Source of the DNA: QPJE01 sp051747745
GTDB lineage: Bacteria > Bacillota > Halanaerobiia > Halanaerobiales > Halanaerobiaceae
Direction of reading: 5' to 3'
Assembly (NCBI GenBank): GCA_051747745.1
Contig: JBNJGL010000006.1
Location: 5,335 to 69,334 of the forward strand
Length of the DNA: 64,000 nucleotides
The notes beneath the pieces are model-generated. The model saw only the letters and a list, made by a program, of their open reading frames with translations. It was not told the DNA's origin and did not search any database. The number at the start of each line of letters is the position of its first letter. The stretch's first letter is position 1. Both the position numbers and the translations under genes were made by a program. Of this stretch, positions 43,207 to 52,854 are shown in pieces.

Positions 43207-43410
43207 ATGAGAAATAAAAAAGATTTAAAATCTGCTTCTGCTGAAGATATGATTATAAAGAATCTCCGCGAAAGATTGTCAGAGGATGCAAAGGAAGATT
43301 TAGTTGAGCCTCAAAAAGATGAGGAATCCTGTGTTTTTTGCGGCAGTATTGATGATTTAATAGAGTTTAAAAATTCATATATATGCAGAAAATGTCTGGA
43401 GGATATTTAA
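43207..43410 (+). CDS. small zinc-ribbon protein
   Basis: A 67-residue protein, charged N-terminal half, C-terminal CVFCGSIDDLIEFKNSYICRKCLEDI with two CxxC pairs that should bind one zinc. The pattern resembles small regulatory zinc-finger proteins such as those with ClpX-type or Sda-like roles, but I cannot assign a function. Its ribosome site GGAAGG lies in the end of the lipase gene, so the two are probably co-translated. Confidence 0.7.
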   Translation: MRNKKDLKSASAEDMIIKNLRERLSEDAKEDLVEPQKDEESCVFCGSIDDLIEFKNSYICRKCLEDI

Positions 43411-43510
43411 TATAAAGACATTGAAGATTTGCTGACCAAAAACTTTAAGATTCCTGTAATTCTTTTTTTGCAGCAATATAAATATAGGAAAAATACGGCT
43501 GAATTTAATA

Positions 43511-43539
43511 TTGAGATGACAATAAAGATATGTTATAAT
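43511..43539 (+). promoter_or_regulatory. promoter of the yedF-selD operon
   Basis: TTGAGA (43511-43516), 17 bases, TATAAT (43534-43539), 38 bases before the yedF start. Confidence 0.75.
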
Positions 43540-43576
43540 TTGTATTAGTTAATCTTATATACAGGAGGTTTTTGTT

Positions 43577-44149
43577 GTGAAAGAAATTGATGCAAGAGGC
43601 TTGGATTGTCCTAAACCGGTGGTATTAACAAAAAATGCACTTGATGATCATAATAAAATAACAACTATTGTTGATAATGAAACAGCTGCCAAAAATGTTG
43701 CAAAACTGGCTAAAAAAATGAACTGCAGTTATTCGACTGTAAAAGAGTCAGAAGATTTTTTTAAAATTTTAATAACAGCTGAAGAAAACTCTGTTTCTAA
43801 TAAAGAAAAAGATGATAACAGCAAGGTTTATTTAATTGGCTCTGAAAATATGGGTGAAGGAGAAGAAGAATTGGGTAAAATTTTAATGAAAGGTTTTTTA
43901 AGTACCCTTCTGGATATTAATCCCAGACCAGATAAGCTGCTGTTTATTAATTCTGCAGTAAAGCTTGTTTCAGTTTATCCTGAAACTATCTCAGTTTTAA
44001 AAGAATTAGAAGAAAAAGGGACAGATATTTTGGTCTGTGGTACATGTTTAAATTACTATGATTTATCAGATGAAATAAAGGTTGGAGAAATAAGTAATAT
44101 GTATGAAATTGCTGATAATTTAAACCAAGGAAATGTTGTTACAATTTAA
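43577..44149 (+). CDS. yedF: selenium metabolism protein YedF
   Basis: A 190-residue protein. Residues 1-70 are a TusA/SirA-like domain with EIDARGLDCPKPVVLTKNAL, the cysteine being the carrier residue. Residues about 88-190 are a DsrE-like domain with LVCGTCLNYYDL. This fusion is found in Sec-using bacteria next to selD and is thought to carry selenium or sulfur. GTG start behind GGAGG. First gene of the selD operon. Confidence 0.88.
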   Translation: MKEIDARGLDCPKPVVLTKNALDDHNKITTIVDNETAAKNVAKLAKKMNCSYSTVKESEDFFKILITAEENSVSNKEKDDNSKVYLIGSENMGEGEEELGKILMKGFLSTLLDINPRPDKLLFINSAVKLVSVYPETISVLKELEEKGTDILVCGTCLNYYDLSDEIKVGEISNMYEIADNLNQGNVVTI

Positions 44150-44216
44150 TTAGGAATTATTTATAAAAATTTCTAAAATAAATTAATTTATTTAAGAATA
44201 GGAAGTTGGTGTTAAA

Positions 44217-45254
44217 ATGGAAAAAATAAAATTAACTGATTACAGTAAAACTTCTGGTTGAGCAGCTAAAATGGGCCCTAGGGCTCTGGCGCAGGTTCTG
44301 CGTCACGTTAATTTTCCTGCTGATCCGGAAAAATTACTGATTGGTTTAGATAAAGCAGATGATGCTGCTGTTTATAGTTTAACTGAGGATATAGCCTTGA
44401 TTCAAACCCTTGATTTTTTTACTCCAGTAGTCAATGATCCCTATCTATTTGGTCAGATTGCTGCTGCAAATGCTTTAAGTGATGTATATGCTATGGGTGG
44501 TCAGCCTATTTTAGCAATGAATATTGTTGGTTTTCCTTCCTGTTTAGAAGGGGAAATTCTTTCGCGTATTTTACAGGGTGGTGCTGATAAAGTAAGAGAA
44601 GCCGGTGCTAACTTATGTGGTGGTCATACTGTAGTAGATGAGGAGCCTAAATACGGACTATCTGTAACCGGGATTGTTCATCCGGATGATTTGCTTAGTA
44701 ACTCAGAGATTAAAGAAGGTGACCTTATTCTTTTAACCAAACCACTTGGAACAGGTGTTATGATTTCTGCACTTAAAGGTGGTTTTATAGAAAATGCTGA
44801 AAATAATCCAGCAGTAAAATCAATGCTAACTTTAAATAATACTGCTTTAAAATATTTTAATCAGTATCAGATTAATGCCTGTACAGATGTAACTGGTTTT
44901 GGTCTGATTGGACATTTACTTGAAATGTCCGAAAACAGCAGTCTAGAGATTCAAATTGATGCAGCAGAAATTCCTCTTTTTGAAGAAGCAAAGGAATTTA
45001 CCGAATTTGGTCTTTTACCAGCCGGTGCTTATAAAAATAGAGATAATTACGATGAATTTGTTGAAGAAAGTGGTGAAAGAGATCAGATACTTTATGATTT
45101 AATGTATGATCCTCAAACTTCCGGAGGACTTTTAATTTCAATCAGTGAAGAAGATGCTTCAGATTTTCTGATTGATTTATATTCTGAGAATATTAATGCT
45201 GCAGTAATTGGTAAAGTGACTGATAGAGGAAAAGGAGTTGTACTGAAGTGGTAG
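44217..45254 (+). CDS. selD: selenide, water dikinase with Sec at residue 15
   Basis: A 345-residue SelD that makes selenophosphate from selenide and ATP. The catalytic Cys/Sec position is TGA at 44259-44261, in KTSGUAAKMGPRALAQVL, so SelD is itself a selenoprotein. Continuation is clear: LGIDKADDAAVY-type segment LIGLDKADDAAVY, TLDFFTPVVNDPY, GGHTVVDEEPKYG, DVTGFGLIGHL. ATG 44217 sits behind GGAAGTTGG. It ends 7 bases inside the next gene. Confidence 0.95.
44259..44290 (+). promoter_or_regulatory. possible SECIS of selD
   Basis: GGGCC (44273-44277), loop CTAG, GGCTC (44282-44286, one G-U pair), beginning 11 bases after the Sec TGA. The loop lacks the usual GU, so this is tentative. Confidence 0.4.
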
Positions 45255-45517
45255 AAGAAAGTAAATATTACCTTTTGGTATTTCAGTCCACACATCACTC
45301 CATAAAAGCAGAAAAAATTTTTTCTGCCGAAAATATTTCTTATAGAATTGTTCCTGTTCCACCCGAGATAACTGCTGACTGTGGTTCAGCAGTTAGATTT
45401 GATGAAAAATTAGATGATATTTTACAGCTAATCAAAAAAAATAATATAATAACTGCAGGAGTTTATGAAGTTATCGCAGAAAATAAAAATAAGAGATATA
45501 ATAAAATTAAATCTTAA
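45248..45517 (+). CDS. DUF3343 protein, putative selenium carrier
   Basis: An 89-residue protein with YLLVFQSTHHSIKAEKIF and VPVPPEITADCGSAVRFDE, the DUF3343 pattern. Such genes commonly sit beside selD or yedF; the conserved cysteine in ADCGSAV is suggestive of chalcogen handling, but the role is unproven. GTG start overlaps the selD end by 7 bases, so it is translationally coupled. Confidence 0.82.
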   Translation: MVEESKYYLLVFQSTHHSIKAEKIFSAENISYRIVPVPPEITADCGSAVRFDEKLDDILQLIKKNNIITAGVYEVIAENKNKRYNKIKS

Positions 45518-45531
45518 AAGGGGTCTAGAAT

Positions 45532-46146
45532 ATGCAGACATTTTTGATCGGTATTGCAGGAGGAACAGCTTCAGGTAAAACCACTCTCGCTGAGATACTA
45601 AAAAAATATTTTCAGGATGATGTGATAATATTAAAACATGATTATTATTATCATGATAGAAGTTATTTTGATGTTCCAGATGATAAAATTAACTTTGATC
45701 ATCCAGATGCTTTTGAGACTGAACTTCTTGTAGATCATTTAAAATTACTGCAGAAAAATAAGAGTATCCAAAGACCTGTGTATTCTTACAGGACAAATAA
45801 AAGACTTTCGGAAACAAAAACTATCCAACCTGCTCCAATTATTATCGTAGAAGGTATACTGATATTTCATTATAAGATTTTGCGAGAAATTTTTGATTTA
45901 AAAATTTATGTAGATACAGATGCGGATATACGTCTGCTGCGCAGAATAACTAGAGATATTAGAGAAAGAAATAGAACTTTTGAATCAGTTAAAAAACAGT
46001 ATTTAAGAACTGTAAAACCGATGCATCAAAAATTTGTTGAACCAAGCAAATATTCTGCTGATATTATTATACCTCATGGAGGATTAAATGAAATAGCAAA
46101 TGATTTAATAATAAAAAAGATAAAAGATCATTTATTAACAGGATAA
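45532..46146 (+). CDS. udk: uridine kinase
   Basis: A 204-residue P-loop kinase: GIAGGTASGKTTLAE, KHDYYYHDRSYFD, NFDHPDAFE, IIIVEGILIFHY and RLLRRITRDIRERNR are all features of the uridine/cytidine kinase family. It salvages pyrimidine nucleosides. AAAAGGGGT precedes ATG. It lies only 14 bases after the DUF3343 gene and may share the selenium transcript, though there is no functional link. A strong terminator follows. Confidence 0.92.
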   Translation: MQTFLIGIAGGTASGKTTLAEILKKYFQDDVIILKHDYYYHDRSYFDVPDDKINFDHPDAFETELLVDHLKLLQKNKSIQRPVYSYRTNKRLSETKTIQPAPIIIVEGILIFHYKILREIFDLKIYVDTDADIRLLRRITRDIRERNRTFESVKKQYLRTVKPMHQKFVEPSKYSADIIIPHGGLNEIANDLIIKKIKDHLLTG

Positions 46147-46154
46147 TTATATTT

Positions 46155-46185
46155 TATACCGGTTTTCAAGCCGGTATATTTTTTT
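46155..46185 (+). terminator. rho-independent terminator after udk
   Basis: TATACCGG (46155-46162), loop, CCGGTATA (46171-46178), then seven T. Confidence 0.9.
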
Positions 46186-46193
46186 GTAATAAA

Positions 46194-46222
46194 TTTACAT
46201 AATTTTACAGGAATTTTAAAAT
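46194..46222 (+). promoter_or_regulatory. promoter of comEA-comEC
   Basis: TTTACA (46194-46199), 17 bases, TAAAAT (46217-46222), 34 bases before the comEA start. Confidence 0.65.
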
Positions 46223-46255
46223 TTACCTTGAAATATATAAGAGGGAGGTGTTCTT

Positions 46256-46858
46256 ATGACGAAAAAGATAAAAATGATTGGGACATTTATTATGATTATA
46301 TTCCTGGCAGGGGCATATTATCTGGATGGTGCCGGCAGTGATGTAAATAAAGTAAAAATACAGGACAACTCTAATCTAAAGTTAGAAAGCAGTTCTGCTG
46401 TAGAAGAAGAAAGTGAAAAGATAATTATATATATTACTGGTGAAATAAAAAATCCTGGGGTTTATCAAATAGCCCCAGATGATAGGCTGATTACGGCAGT
46501 AGAATTAGCAGGTGGATTCACTGAAAATGCGGATAAAGAAAAAATAAATCTTGCTTCACCACTTATTGATGGAGAAAAAATTGAAATTCCCAGAAAAAAA
46601 TCACAAAGGGAGATAGAGTTTATTGAACAACTAAAACAATCAGAAAGCAAAGATTCTTCCGGCAGTAAAATTAATATTAACAGAGCAGAGCAAAAAGATT
46701 TAGAGAAGATAACAGGTATCGGTCCAGGAAAAGCTAAAAATATAATTGATTATAGAAAGAATAATGGATACTTTTCTTCTCTGGATGAATTAATTGATGT
46801 GAGTGGAATAGGAGAAAAAACTTTAGAGAAAATGAAGGACGAAATTTCATTAAGATGA
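46256..46858 (+). CDS. comEA: DNA-uptake protein ComEA
   Basis: A 200-residue protein: one N-terminal membrane helix (about 6-24), an SLBB domain (IIYITGEIKNPGVYQIAPDDRLITAVELAGG, about 58-110), then a double helix-hairpin-helix (KININRAEQKDLEKITGIGPGKAKNIIDYR ... LIDVSGIGEKTLEKM). It binds double-stranded DNA outside the membrane for transformation. GGGAGGTG precedes ATG; four-base overlap with comEC. Confidence 0.93.
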   Translation: MTKKIKMIGTFIMIIFLAGAYYLDGAGSDVNKVKIQDNSNLKLESSSAVEEESEKIIIYITGEIKNPGVYQIAPDDRLITAVELAGGFTENADKEKINLASPLIDGEKIEIPRKKSQREIEFIEQLKQSESKDSSGSKININRAEQKDLEKITGIGPGKAKNIIDYRKNNGYFSSLDELIDVSGIGEKTLEKMKDEISLR

Positions 46859-49167
46859 ACAGAAGACCCTGTTTTTATTCAAGTATTGCTCTGCTGCTTG
46901 GAATTTTGCTGGCCAGATTATATTTGGAATTATTTGCTGATATAAAAGTCATGTTTATATTTTTTTTGATATTTTTACTTTTTTACTCTGCTGCAGATGA
47001 TACAAAAATTTTCAACAAAAACCAGACAAAAATTATTTTTATATTTTTCTTGATTGGATTTAGCCTGTTTATTTTTGAAGATTATAAATATACCGGCAGT
47101 GATTCAATAGTAAGTTATGCAGATAACAGGAGTCATTCTGTTTTGGCAGCTGTAAAAATACCAGTTTCTGATCTGGAAGGAAACTTTTATTATCTAAAAC
47201 CAAAATCAATAGATGGTCAAATAGTGAAATATGGTTTAATTAAAGCCCCCAAAAAAGGTCTGATAGAATTTGACCATAATGATATAATTCATTTTAAAGC
47301 AGAATTATCTCTAATAGAAAAACAGAAAAATCCCGGCGGATTTTCTTACCACAAATATATGAAAAGAAAAGGAGTTTATTTAGAGACATGGGAACTAAAA
47401 GATGTTAAATTTTTAAAAGATAGATTCTCTTTTCTTAAAATTATCATTAATTTCAAAAGAAAATTAATAAAAATTATAAAAAAACTGTTTCCTAAAAATA
47501 AATTTTCTTTTTTATTGGCTATTATGTTGGGAGAAAAAGCACACCTCAGTTTTGCGCAAAAAGAGCTGCTGCAGTCAACCGGAGCAGGTCATCTTCTGGC
47601 AATTTCAGGTCTTCATATAGGTATTATTATATTATTTTTAACCAGAATATGTTTTTCGATATTTTCTAATAAAAGAAATTCTCTTTATTTTATTACCTCT
47701 TTTTCTATTATTTATATTATTGTTACCGGTAGTAGTGTTTCGGTAATTAGAGCTTCTGTTCTGGCTCTTCTTTATTTATGGGCAGATGAGTTCAACAGAG
47801 AGGGAGATTTTCTAAATTTACTTGGAATTACACTTATAATAAATCTGCTGATCAACCCGGCTGCTCTCTTTACAGTCAGCTTACAGCTTTCTTATACACT
47901 TGTTACAGCTCTTGTTATTTTAAGTAAATTTTTAAGTGTTTTCAATGCTGCAGCAGCAGTAAAGGCATCAGCTGCTGCTCAGTTGGCTTCTTTTCCGATC
48001 ACGGCATTTTATTTTAATAAATATCATTACATTGCTTTTTTAACAAATATATGGGTTATCCCTTTTATTGGACTGCTGCTTCCAATATCATTTTTTTTAA
48101 TGACTATATCATTTTTCTCATTTACTGCTGCTAAAATTTTAGTTCCACCGGTAAACCTGGGTATAGATCTGCTGTTTTTTCTATTAAAGATAATGAATGC
48201 ATTGCAGAAAAAAGAGCTGATCATTGCTCAACCTGATTTTTGGAAAATAATAATGTACTATCTCGTCCTATTTTTGCTTCCATATATATATAGAAAAAGA
48301 ATAATACCGTTAAATAGGAAGAAATTTAATAGAGCAAAACTAATTATGCCTTTAATATTTGTTATTTTTTTGCTTTCTTTTTTTATCAATCCTGATTTTG
48401 ATAAAAATTTAGAAGTGGTTTTTTTATCAGTTGGACAGGGAGATGGTATTTTTATAGAATTTCCGGAAGGGAAAAATATGTTGGTTGATACAGGTCCACC
48501 TGGCAGTAATGGGAGAAATGCTAATTATAATATTATTCCTTTTTTAAACTACAGAGGTATAGATAAAATTGATTTTTTGTTAATAACCCATTTTGATTCA
48601 GATCATGCAGGAAGTGCAGAATTTATAATCGATAGAAAGAAAATAGGAGCTGTTTTAATTCCTGAACCATTAAAAAATAATCAGTATTATAATTTAATTA
48701 AGCAGAAGCACAGCAAAATTTTAGAAGTAAGTGAGACTAATTCTCTTCAAATTGGGCAGGTGAATTTAAATTTTTTGAATCCACCTGCTGAAACTGAAGC
48801 AGCCGACAAAAATGATAATTCTGTAGTTTTTCTCCTCCAGTATGGTAGAACAAAAATGCTTTTTACCGGTGACCTGTCTGTAGAAGGAGAACGAAGATTA
48901 ATTAAAAAATATAAAATTGGTAAAATAAATATTTTGAAAGCCGGACATCACGGTAGTAAGACTTCTACATCTGCTGAACTGCTTGATACTATGGCACCGG
49001 ATCTTGCTGTTATTTCAGTCGGAAGAAATAATTATGGTCATCCATCTGATGAAGTTATAAAAAAATTACAGGAAAGAAATATTCGCTATGTGAGAACTGA
49101 TAGAGATGGAGCAGTTATTTTGGAGTCAGATATAAATAATATAAATTTAAGAACTTTTAATAAATAA
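46855..49167 (+). CDS. comEC: competence channel protein ComEC/Rec2
   Basis: A 770-residue membrane protein: N-terminal helices and an OB-like DUF4131 region (to about 190), the Competence domain (STGAGHLLAISGLHIGIIILF, about 235-500), then a metallo-beta-lactamase domain with SVGQGDGIFIE, THFDSDHAGS and KAGHHGSKTS. It forms the single-strand DNA import channel. Full length, coupled to comEA, which suggests natural transformation is possible. Confidence 0.94.
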   Translation: MNRRPCFYSSIALLLGILLARLYLELFADIKVMFIFFLIFLLFYSAADDTKIFNKNQTKIIFIFFLIGFSLFIFEDYKYTGSDSIVSYADNRSHSVLAAVKIPVSDLEGNFYYLKPKSIDGQIVKYGLIKAPKKGLIEFDHNDIIHFKAELSLIEKQKNPGGFSYHKYMKRKGVYLETWELKDVKFLKDRFSFLKIIINFKRKLIKIIKKLFPKNKFSFLLAIMLGEKAHLSFAQKELLQSTGAGHLLAISGLHIGIIILFLTRICFSIFSNKRNSLYFITSFSIIYIIVTGSSVSVIRASVLALLYLWADEFNREGDFLNLLGITLIINLLINPAALFTVSLQLSYTLVTALVILSKFLSVFNAAAAVKASAAAQLASFPITAFYFNKYHYIAFLTNIWVIPFIGLLLPISFFLMTISFFSFTAAKILVPPVNLGIDLLFFLLKIMNALQKKELIIAQPDFWKIIMYYLVLFLLPYIYRKRIIPLNRKKFNRAKLIMPLIFVIFLLSFFINPDFDKNLEVVFLSVGQGDGIFIEFPEGKNMLVDTGPPGSNGRNANYNIIPFLNYRGIDKIDFLLITHFDSDHAGSAEFIIDRKKIGAVLIPEPLKNNQYYNLIKQKHSKILEVSETNSLQIGQVNLNFLNPPAETEAADKNDNSVVFLLQYGRTKMLFTGDLSVEGERRLIKKYKIGKINILKAGHHGSKTSTSAELLDTMAPDLAVISVGRNNYGHPSDEVIKKLQERNIRYVRTDRDGAVILESDINNINLRTFNK

Positions 49168-49365
49168 TTTAAACGAAATTTCTATTTAATCTTTTCTTTA
49201 TTCAAATTTAAAAATAAAAAATCAAAAAAATACTTAAGCTGTAATTTGTTAGTTAAAATGTTAATATTATAGATCTGCAAATTTTATAATCACTATAAAT
49301 ATTGAAGTGGATATGATAAAATAATAATTAACATCAAAAATTTAAATATTCAGGAGTTGGTATTT

Positions 49366-50373
49366 TTGCAGAGTTCCAGTTATTTTAAAGACAGCGAAAA
49401 ATTAAAAAAAATATATTATGTAGAAAGTGAAGATGATTTTTTGCGCGATGAATTTAAAAATGAATTTATCAATAAATTTATACCCGAAGAGATAAGAGGA
49501 TTTAATCTTTCCTATGTTAGAAGTGGAGAAAGATATATTGCAAGACTTAAAAATACTTTAAATACACCTCCGGCTGGATCAGAAAGAAGATTTGTAATAA
49601 GTGAATTTGATGATGGATTTGATTTTAATAAAGAAGAAAAGGAAAAATTAGGAGAAATTATATCTATAATACCTGAAAGTAGTGTATTTTTACTTTTAAA
49701 TTCAGATTCGATTGACAAAAGGAAAAAATTATATAAAAAAATAAAAAAATCAGGCAGCTATTATAACTTACAGACCCCTAAATACAGAGAATTGGACCGC
49801 TGGATAAAAGAACAGTTTAAAGCAAATAATAAAACAATAGACAGTCAGGCTGTTAAAATACTTGAAGATATGTTTAATAATCAGCTGGACATTCTAAAAA
49901 GTGAAATTGAAAAGATAATTACCAGATTCCCGGAAAGACAAAAGATAAAATTTAGTGATGTTAGAGAGATTATCAGCAGAGATCGCTTAATAGAAGATAG
50001 AGAAATCTTTAGTTTTTTAGATCTTATTGGAGAGAAAAGAACATCTGAGGCACTGATAAGTCTGAAGGATATGATTAACAAAGGTGCTTATCCACTCTAT
50101 CTTTTGACAATGCTGGCCAATCATATACGTCTTCTTATGGAGGTCAAATTTTACAGCAGATATACATCGAATCATAAAAAAATAGCAGAAAAATTGAGTA
50201 AACATCCTTATCCGGTAAAAAAAGCCCTGCAGAGAAGCAAAAATTTTACACAGCATGAATTAGAAAATATTCTGGAAGAAGTTCTTCAGGCAAATTATAA
50301 TTTTGTAACAGGATACTATCCAGATCAAAATATGGCACTGGAAATGATAGTTATGAAAGCAGTCAGCCTATAA
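49366..50373 (+). CDS. holA: DNA polymerase III delta subunit
   Basis: A 335-residue HolA: KIYYVESEDDFLRDEFKNEF, the Walker-B-like stretch SSVFLLLNSDSIDKRKKLYKK, DIMFNNQLDILKSEIEKI and SFLDLIGEKRTSEALISLKDMI. Part of the clamp loader. I start at TTG 49366, with CAGGAG (49351-49356) 9 bases upstream; TTG 49357 directly touches that site. Standard position between comEC and rpsT. Confidence 0.92.
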   Translation: MQSSSYFKDSEKLKKIYYVESEDDFLRDEFKNEFINKFIPEEIRGFNLSYVRSGERYIARLKNTLNTPPAGSERRFVISEFDDGFDFNKEEKEKLGEIISIIPESSVFLLLNSDSIDKRKKLYKKIKKSGSYYNLQTPKYRELDRWIKEQFKANNKTIDSQAVKILEDMFNNQLDILKSEIEKIITRFPERQKIKFSDVREIISRDRLIEDREIFSFLDLIGEKRTSEALISLKDMINKGAYPLYLLTMLANHIRLLMEVKFYSRYTSNHKKIAEKLSKHPYPVKKALQRSKNFTQHELENILEEVLQANYNFVTGYYPDQNMALEMIVMKAVSL

Positions 50374-50380
50374 CAAAAAA

Positions 50381-50400
50381 ACTCATCCATCTGGATGAGT
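50381..50400 (-). terminator. bidirectional terminator between holA and rpsT
   Basis: ACTCATCCA-TC-TGGATGAGT stem. On the minus strand (rpsT side) seven T follow; on the plus strand only TTTGAAAGTTTT. It serves both converging genes, better for rpsT. Confidence 0.85.
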
Positions 50401-50445
50401 TTGAAAGTTTTATTTAAAAATATAATTATATTTTTAACTTAAAAG

Positions 50446-50706
50446 TTACATATTATTGTACATTTTAGTGAGGCGAGATTTTTTTCTGGCTGCATTATTT
50501 TTATGAATGATATTCCTGGTGGCAGCCTTATCGATGACCTTTGTAGTCTCTCTCAACTGTTCTGCTGCAGCTTCTTTATCTCCATTTTCCACTGCTTTTT
50601 CAAAAGCTTTAATAGAATCTTTAAGCTTGTTTTTCCACTCGCGATTTAGAGCTGTTTTCTTTTCTGTAACCTTAACTCTCTTTTTAGCAGACTTAATAAT
50701 AGGCAT
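50446..50706 (-). CDS. rpsT: 30S ribosomal protein S20
   Basis: An 86-residue basic protein: MPIIKSAKKRVKVTEKK start, RNIIHKNNAARKKSRLTKM end, typical bS20. Assembled early into the 30S subunit via 16S rRNA. Minus strand, opposite to its neighbours. CGAGGGGGTGA precedes ATG, and a TTGCAT-17-TAAAAT promoter lies 60 bases upstream. Confidence 0.96.
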   Translation of the reverse strand: MPIIKSAKKRVKVTEKKTALNREWKNKLKDSIKAFEKAVENGDKEAAAEQLRETTKVIDKAATRNIIHKNNAARKKSRLTKMYNNM

Positions 50707-50766
50707 CTAAATTCACCCCCTCGTAAATTCGAATATTTATTTAGTCATTTAATTTGCAACATTTCA

Positions 50767-50795
50767 ATTTTACCATGTGCCGGTATAAAATGCAA
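50767..50795 (-). promoter_or_regulatory. promoter of rpsT
   Basis: On the minus strand: TTGCAT (complement of 50790-50795), 17 bases, TAAAAT (complement of 50767-50772). Confidence 0.75.
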
Positions 50796-51002
50796 GCCAA
50801 TAATTTTAAAAAAGGGATTCTTTATAATTATTTTTTTAAAAAACGTAAAAATCGGAAAAACCGCCCACTAATACTATTGTTTTTAATTTAAGTATATTTT
50901 GATACTAAACTTCTTCAAACTCACCTGGTAACATATTGCTGTTTTAGTATATGTAAAGTAATGAGAAGCTTCCGCTGTTGGTTTTGAAGGTGATTTACCA
51001 AC

Positions 51003-51031
51003 TTGAATAAAGATATCACCGGTGTTATAAT
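51003..51031 (+). promoter_or_regulatory. promoter of the lepA-hemW operon
   Basis: TTGAAT (51003-51008), 17 bases, TATAAT (51026-51031). The 360-base gap between rpsT and lepA holds this, the rpsT promoter, and about 200 bases (50800-51000) in which I see no gene or clear signal. Confidence 0.8.
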
Positions 51032-51066
51032 ATGGGCAGAATTAAGGTATTTAAGGAGGTAATTTT

Positions 51067-52854
51067 TTGCAGACGGAGAAGATAAGAAATTTCTGTATAA
51101 TTGCGCATATTGATCATGGAAAATCTACACTTGCAGACCGTATGTTAGAATATACTAATACTATAACAGATAGAAAAATGAAAGAACAGGTACTGGATAA
51201 AATGGATCTTGAGCGAGAAAGAGGAATTACCATTAAAGCTCAGGCTGTTACAATTGATTATAAGGGTTATGAATTAAATTTAATAGATACACCAGGACAT
51301 GTTGATTTTGCTTATGAGGTATCCCGCAGTCTGGCGGCATGTGAAGGTGCAGTGCTGGTTATTGATGCTGCACAGGGAGTTGAAGCCCAGACTATGGCCA
51401 ATATTTATCTTGCTCTTGAGCATGATTTAGAAATTATTCCTGTAATTAATAAAATTGATCTTCCCAGTGCTGATCCGGACCGTGTAAAAGAACAGCTGGT
51501 TGATATTGGTATAGATCCGGATGAAGCTATACTGGCCAGTGCAAAAGAAGGAACAAACATTGATTTAATTCTGGATGCAGTAATAGACAGGGTTCCTGCA
51601 CCTTATAAAGGAAATGAAGAACCACTGAGAGCTCTTGTATTTGATTCTTTTTACGATTCATATCAGGGAGTAATTGCTTATATAAGAATAAAAGAAGGAT
51701 CTGTCAAAAAAGGCGATAAAATAATGATGATGTCAAATAAAAAAACATATGAAGTAGATGAAGTAGGGTATTTTGCACCTGATATGACAGAACGCGATGA
51801 ATTGAGCTGTGGAGAAGTTGGGTATATTATTTCTGGAATTAAAGATGTAAAAAACTGCCGTGTTGGTGATACTATTACTAATAAAAATAAGCCTGCATCA
51901 GAACCACTGCCGGGATATAAGAAAGTTAAACCGATGGTTTTTAGTGGTCTTTATCCTTCTGATAATGCTGATTATGAGGTATTAAAGGAAGCTTTAGAAA
52001 AACTGCAGTTAAATGATGCTTCTTTTACTTTTGAGCCTGAAACATCAGAGGCACTTGGATTTGGATTTCGATGTGGTTTTTTGGGACTTCTGCATATGGA
52101 AGTTATACAGGAACGTCTGGAAAGAGAATATGATCTTGATCTTGTTATTACTGCACCAAGTGTTGAGTATAAAATAATAAAAAACAATGGTGAAGAAATA
52201 AAAATAGAAAACCCAGCACTTTTCCCGGAACCTGGTGATATAGATACAATAATGGAACCATTTGTAGATGCAGAAATTCATATGCCGGAAGAATATGTCG
52301 GTCAGGCAATGGAACTCTGCCAGGATAATAGAGGTCAATTTATGGATATGCGTTATATTGATCAGGACCGAGTTGCACTTAAATATGAAATGCCGCTGAG
52401 TGAGATTATTACAGATTTTTTTAATATGCTTAAATCTAAAACCAGAGGTTATGCAACTTTAGATTATGAATTAAAGGGGTATAGAGAATCTGATCTAGTG
52501 AAGCTGGATATACTGGTAAATAATGAAATTGTTGATGCACTATCAACAATTGTCCATGATGAAAATTCCTATCATGTTGGAAATAATCTTACCAGAAAAC
52601 TCAAAAAAGTTATTCCAAAGCATATGTTTAAAATTCCTGTTCAGGCAGCTGTTGGCGGGAAAATTATTGCTCGGGTTAATATTCCTGCTCTCAGGAAAAA
52701 TGTGCTTCAGAAGTGTTATGGTGGAGATGTGAGCAGAAAAAGAAAATTGCTGGAAAAACAAAAAGAAGGAAAGAAAAGAATGAAACAGGTAGGAAGTGTA
52801 GAGATTCCTCAGGAGGCATTTATGACTGTACTGGAGCGGAATGATGCAGATTAG
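51067..52854 (+). CDS. lepA: elongation factor 4 (LepA)
   Basis: A 595-residue translation GTPase: G1 HIDHGKSTL, G2 RGITIKAQ, G3 DTPGHVDF, G4 NKIDLP, and the LepA C-terminal domain ending AVGGKIIARVNIPALRKNVLQKCYGGDVSRKRKLLEKQKEGKKRMK-type segment that binds RNA. It acts on stalled ribosomes and aids 30S maturation. TTG start behind AAGGAGGT. Overlaps hemW by about 11-14 bases. Confidence 0.96.
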   Translation: MQTEKIRNFCIIAHIDHGKSTLADRMLEYTNTITDRKMKEQVLDKMDLERERGITIKAQAVTIDYKGYELNLIDTPGHVDFAYEVSRSLAACEGAVLVIDAAQGVEAQTMANIYLALEHDLEIIPVINKIDLPSADPDRVKEQLVDIGIDPDEAILASAKEGTNIDLILDAVIDRVPAPYKGNEEPLRALVFDSFYDSYQGVIAYIRIKEGSVKKGDKIMMMSNKKTYEVDEVGYFAPDMTERDELSCGEVGYIISGIKDVKNCRVGDTITNKNKPASEPLPGYKKVKPMVFSGLYPSDNADYEVLKEALEKLQLNDASFTFEPETSEALGFGFRCGFLGLLHMEVIQERLEREYDLDLVITAPSVEYKIIKNNGEEIKIENPALFPEPGDIDTIMEPFVDAEIHMPEEYVGQAMELCQDNRGQFMDMRYIDQDRVALKYEMPLSEIITDFFNMLKSKTRGYATLDYELKGYRESDLVKLDILVNNEIVDALSTIVHDENSYHVGNNLTRKLKKVIPKHMFKIPVQAAVGGKIIARVNIPALRKNVLQKCYGGDVSRKRKLLEKQKEGKKRMKQVGSVEIPQEAFMTVLERNDAD

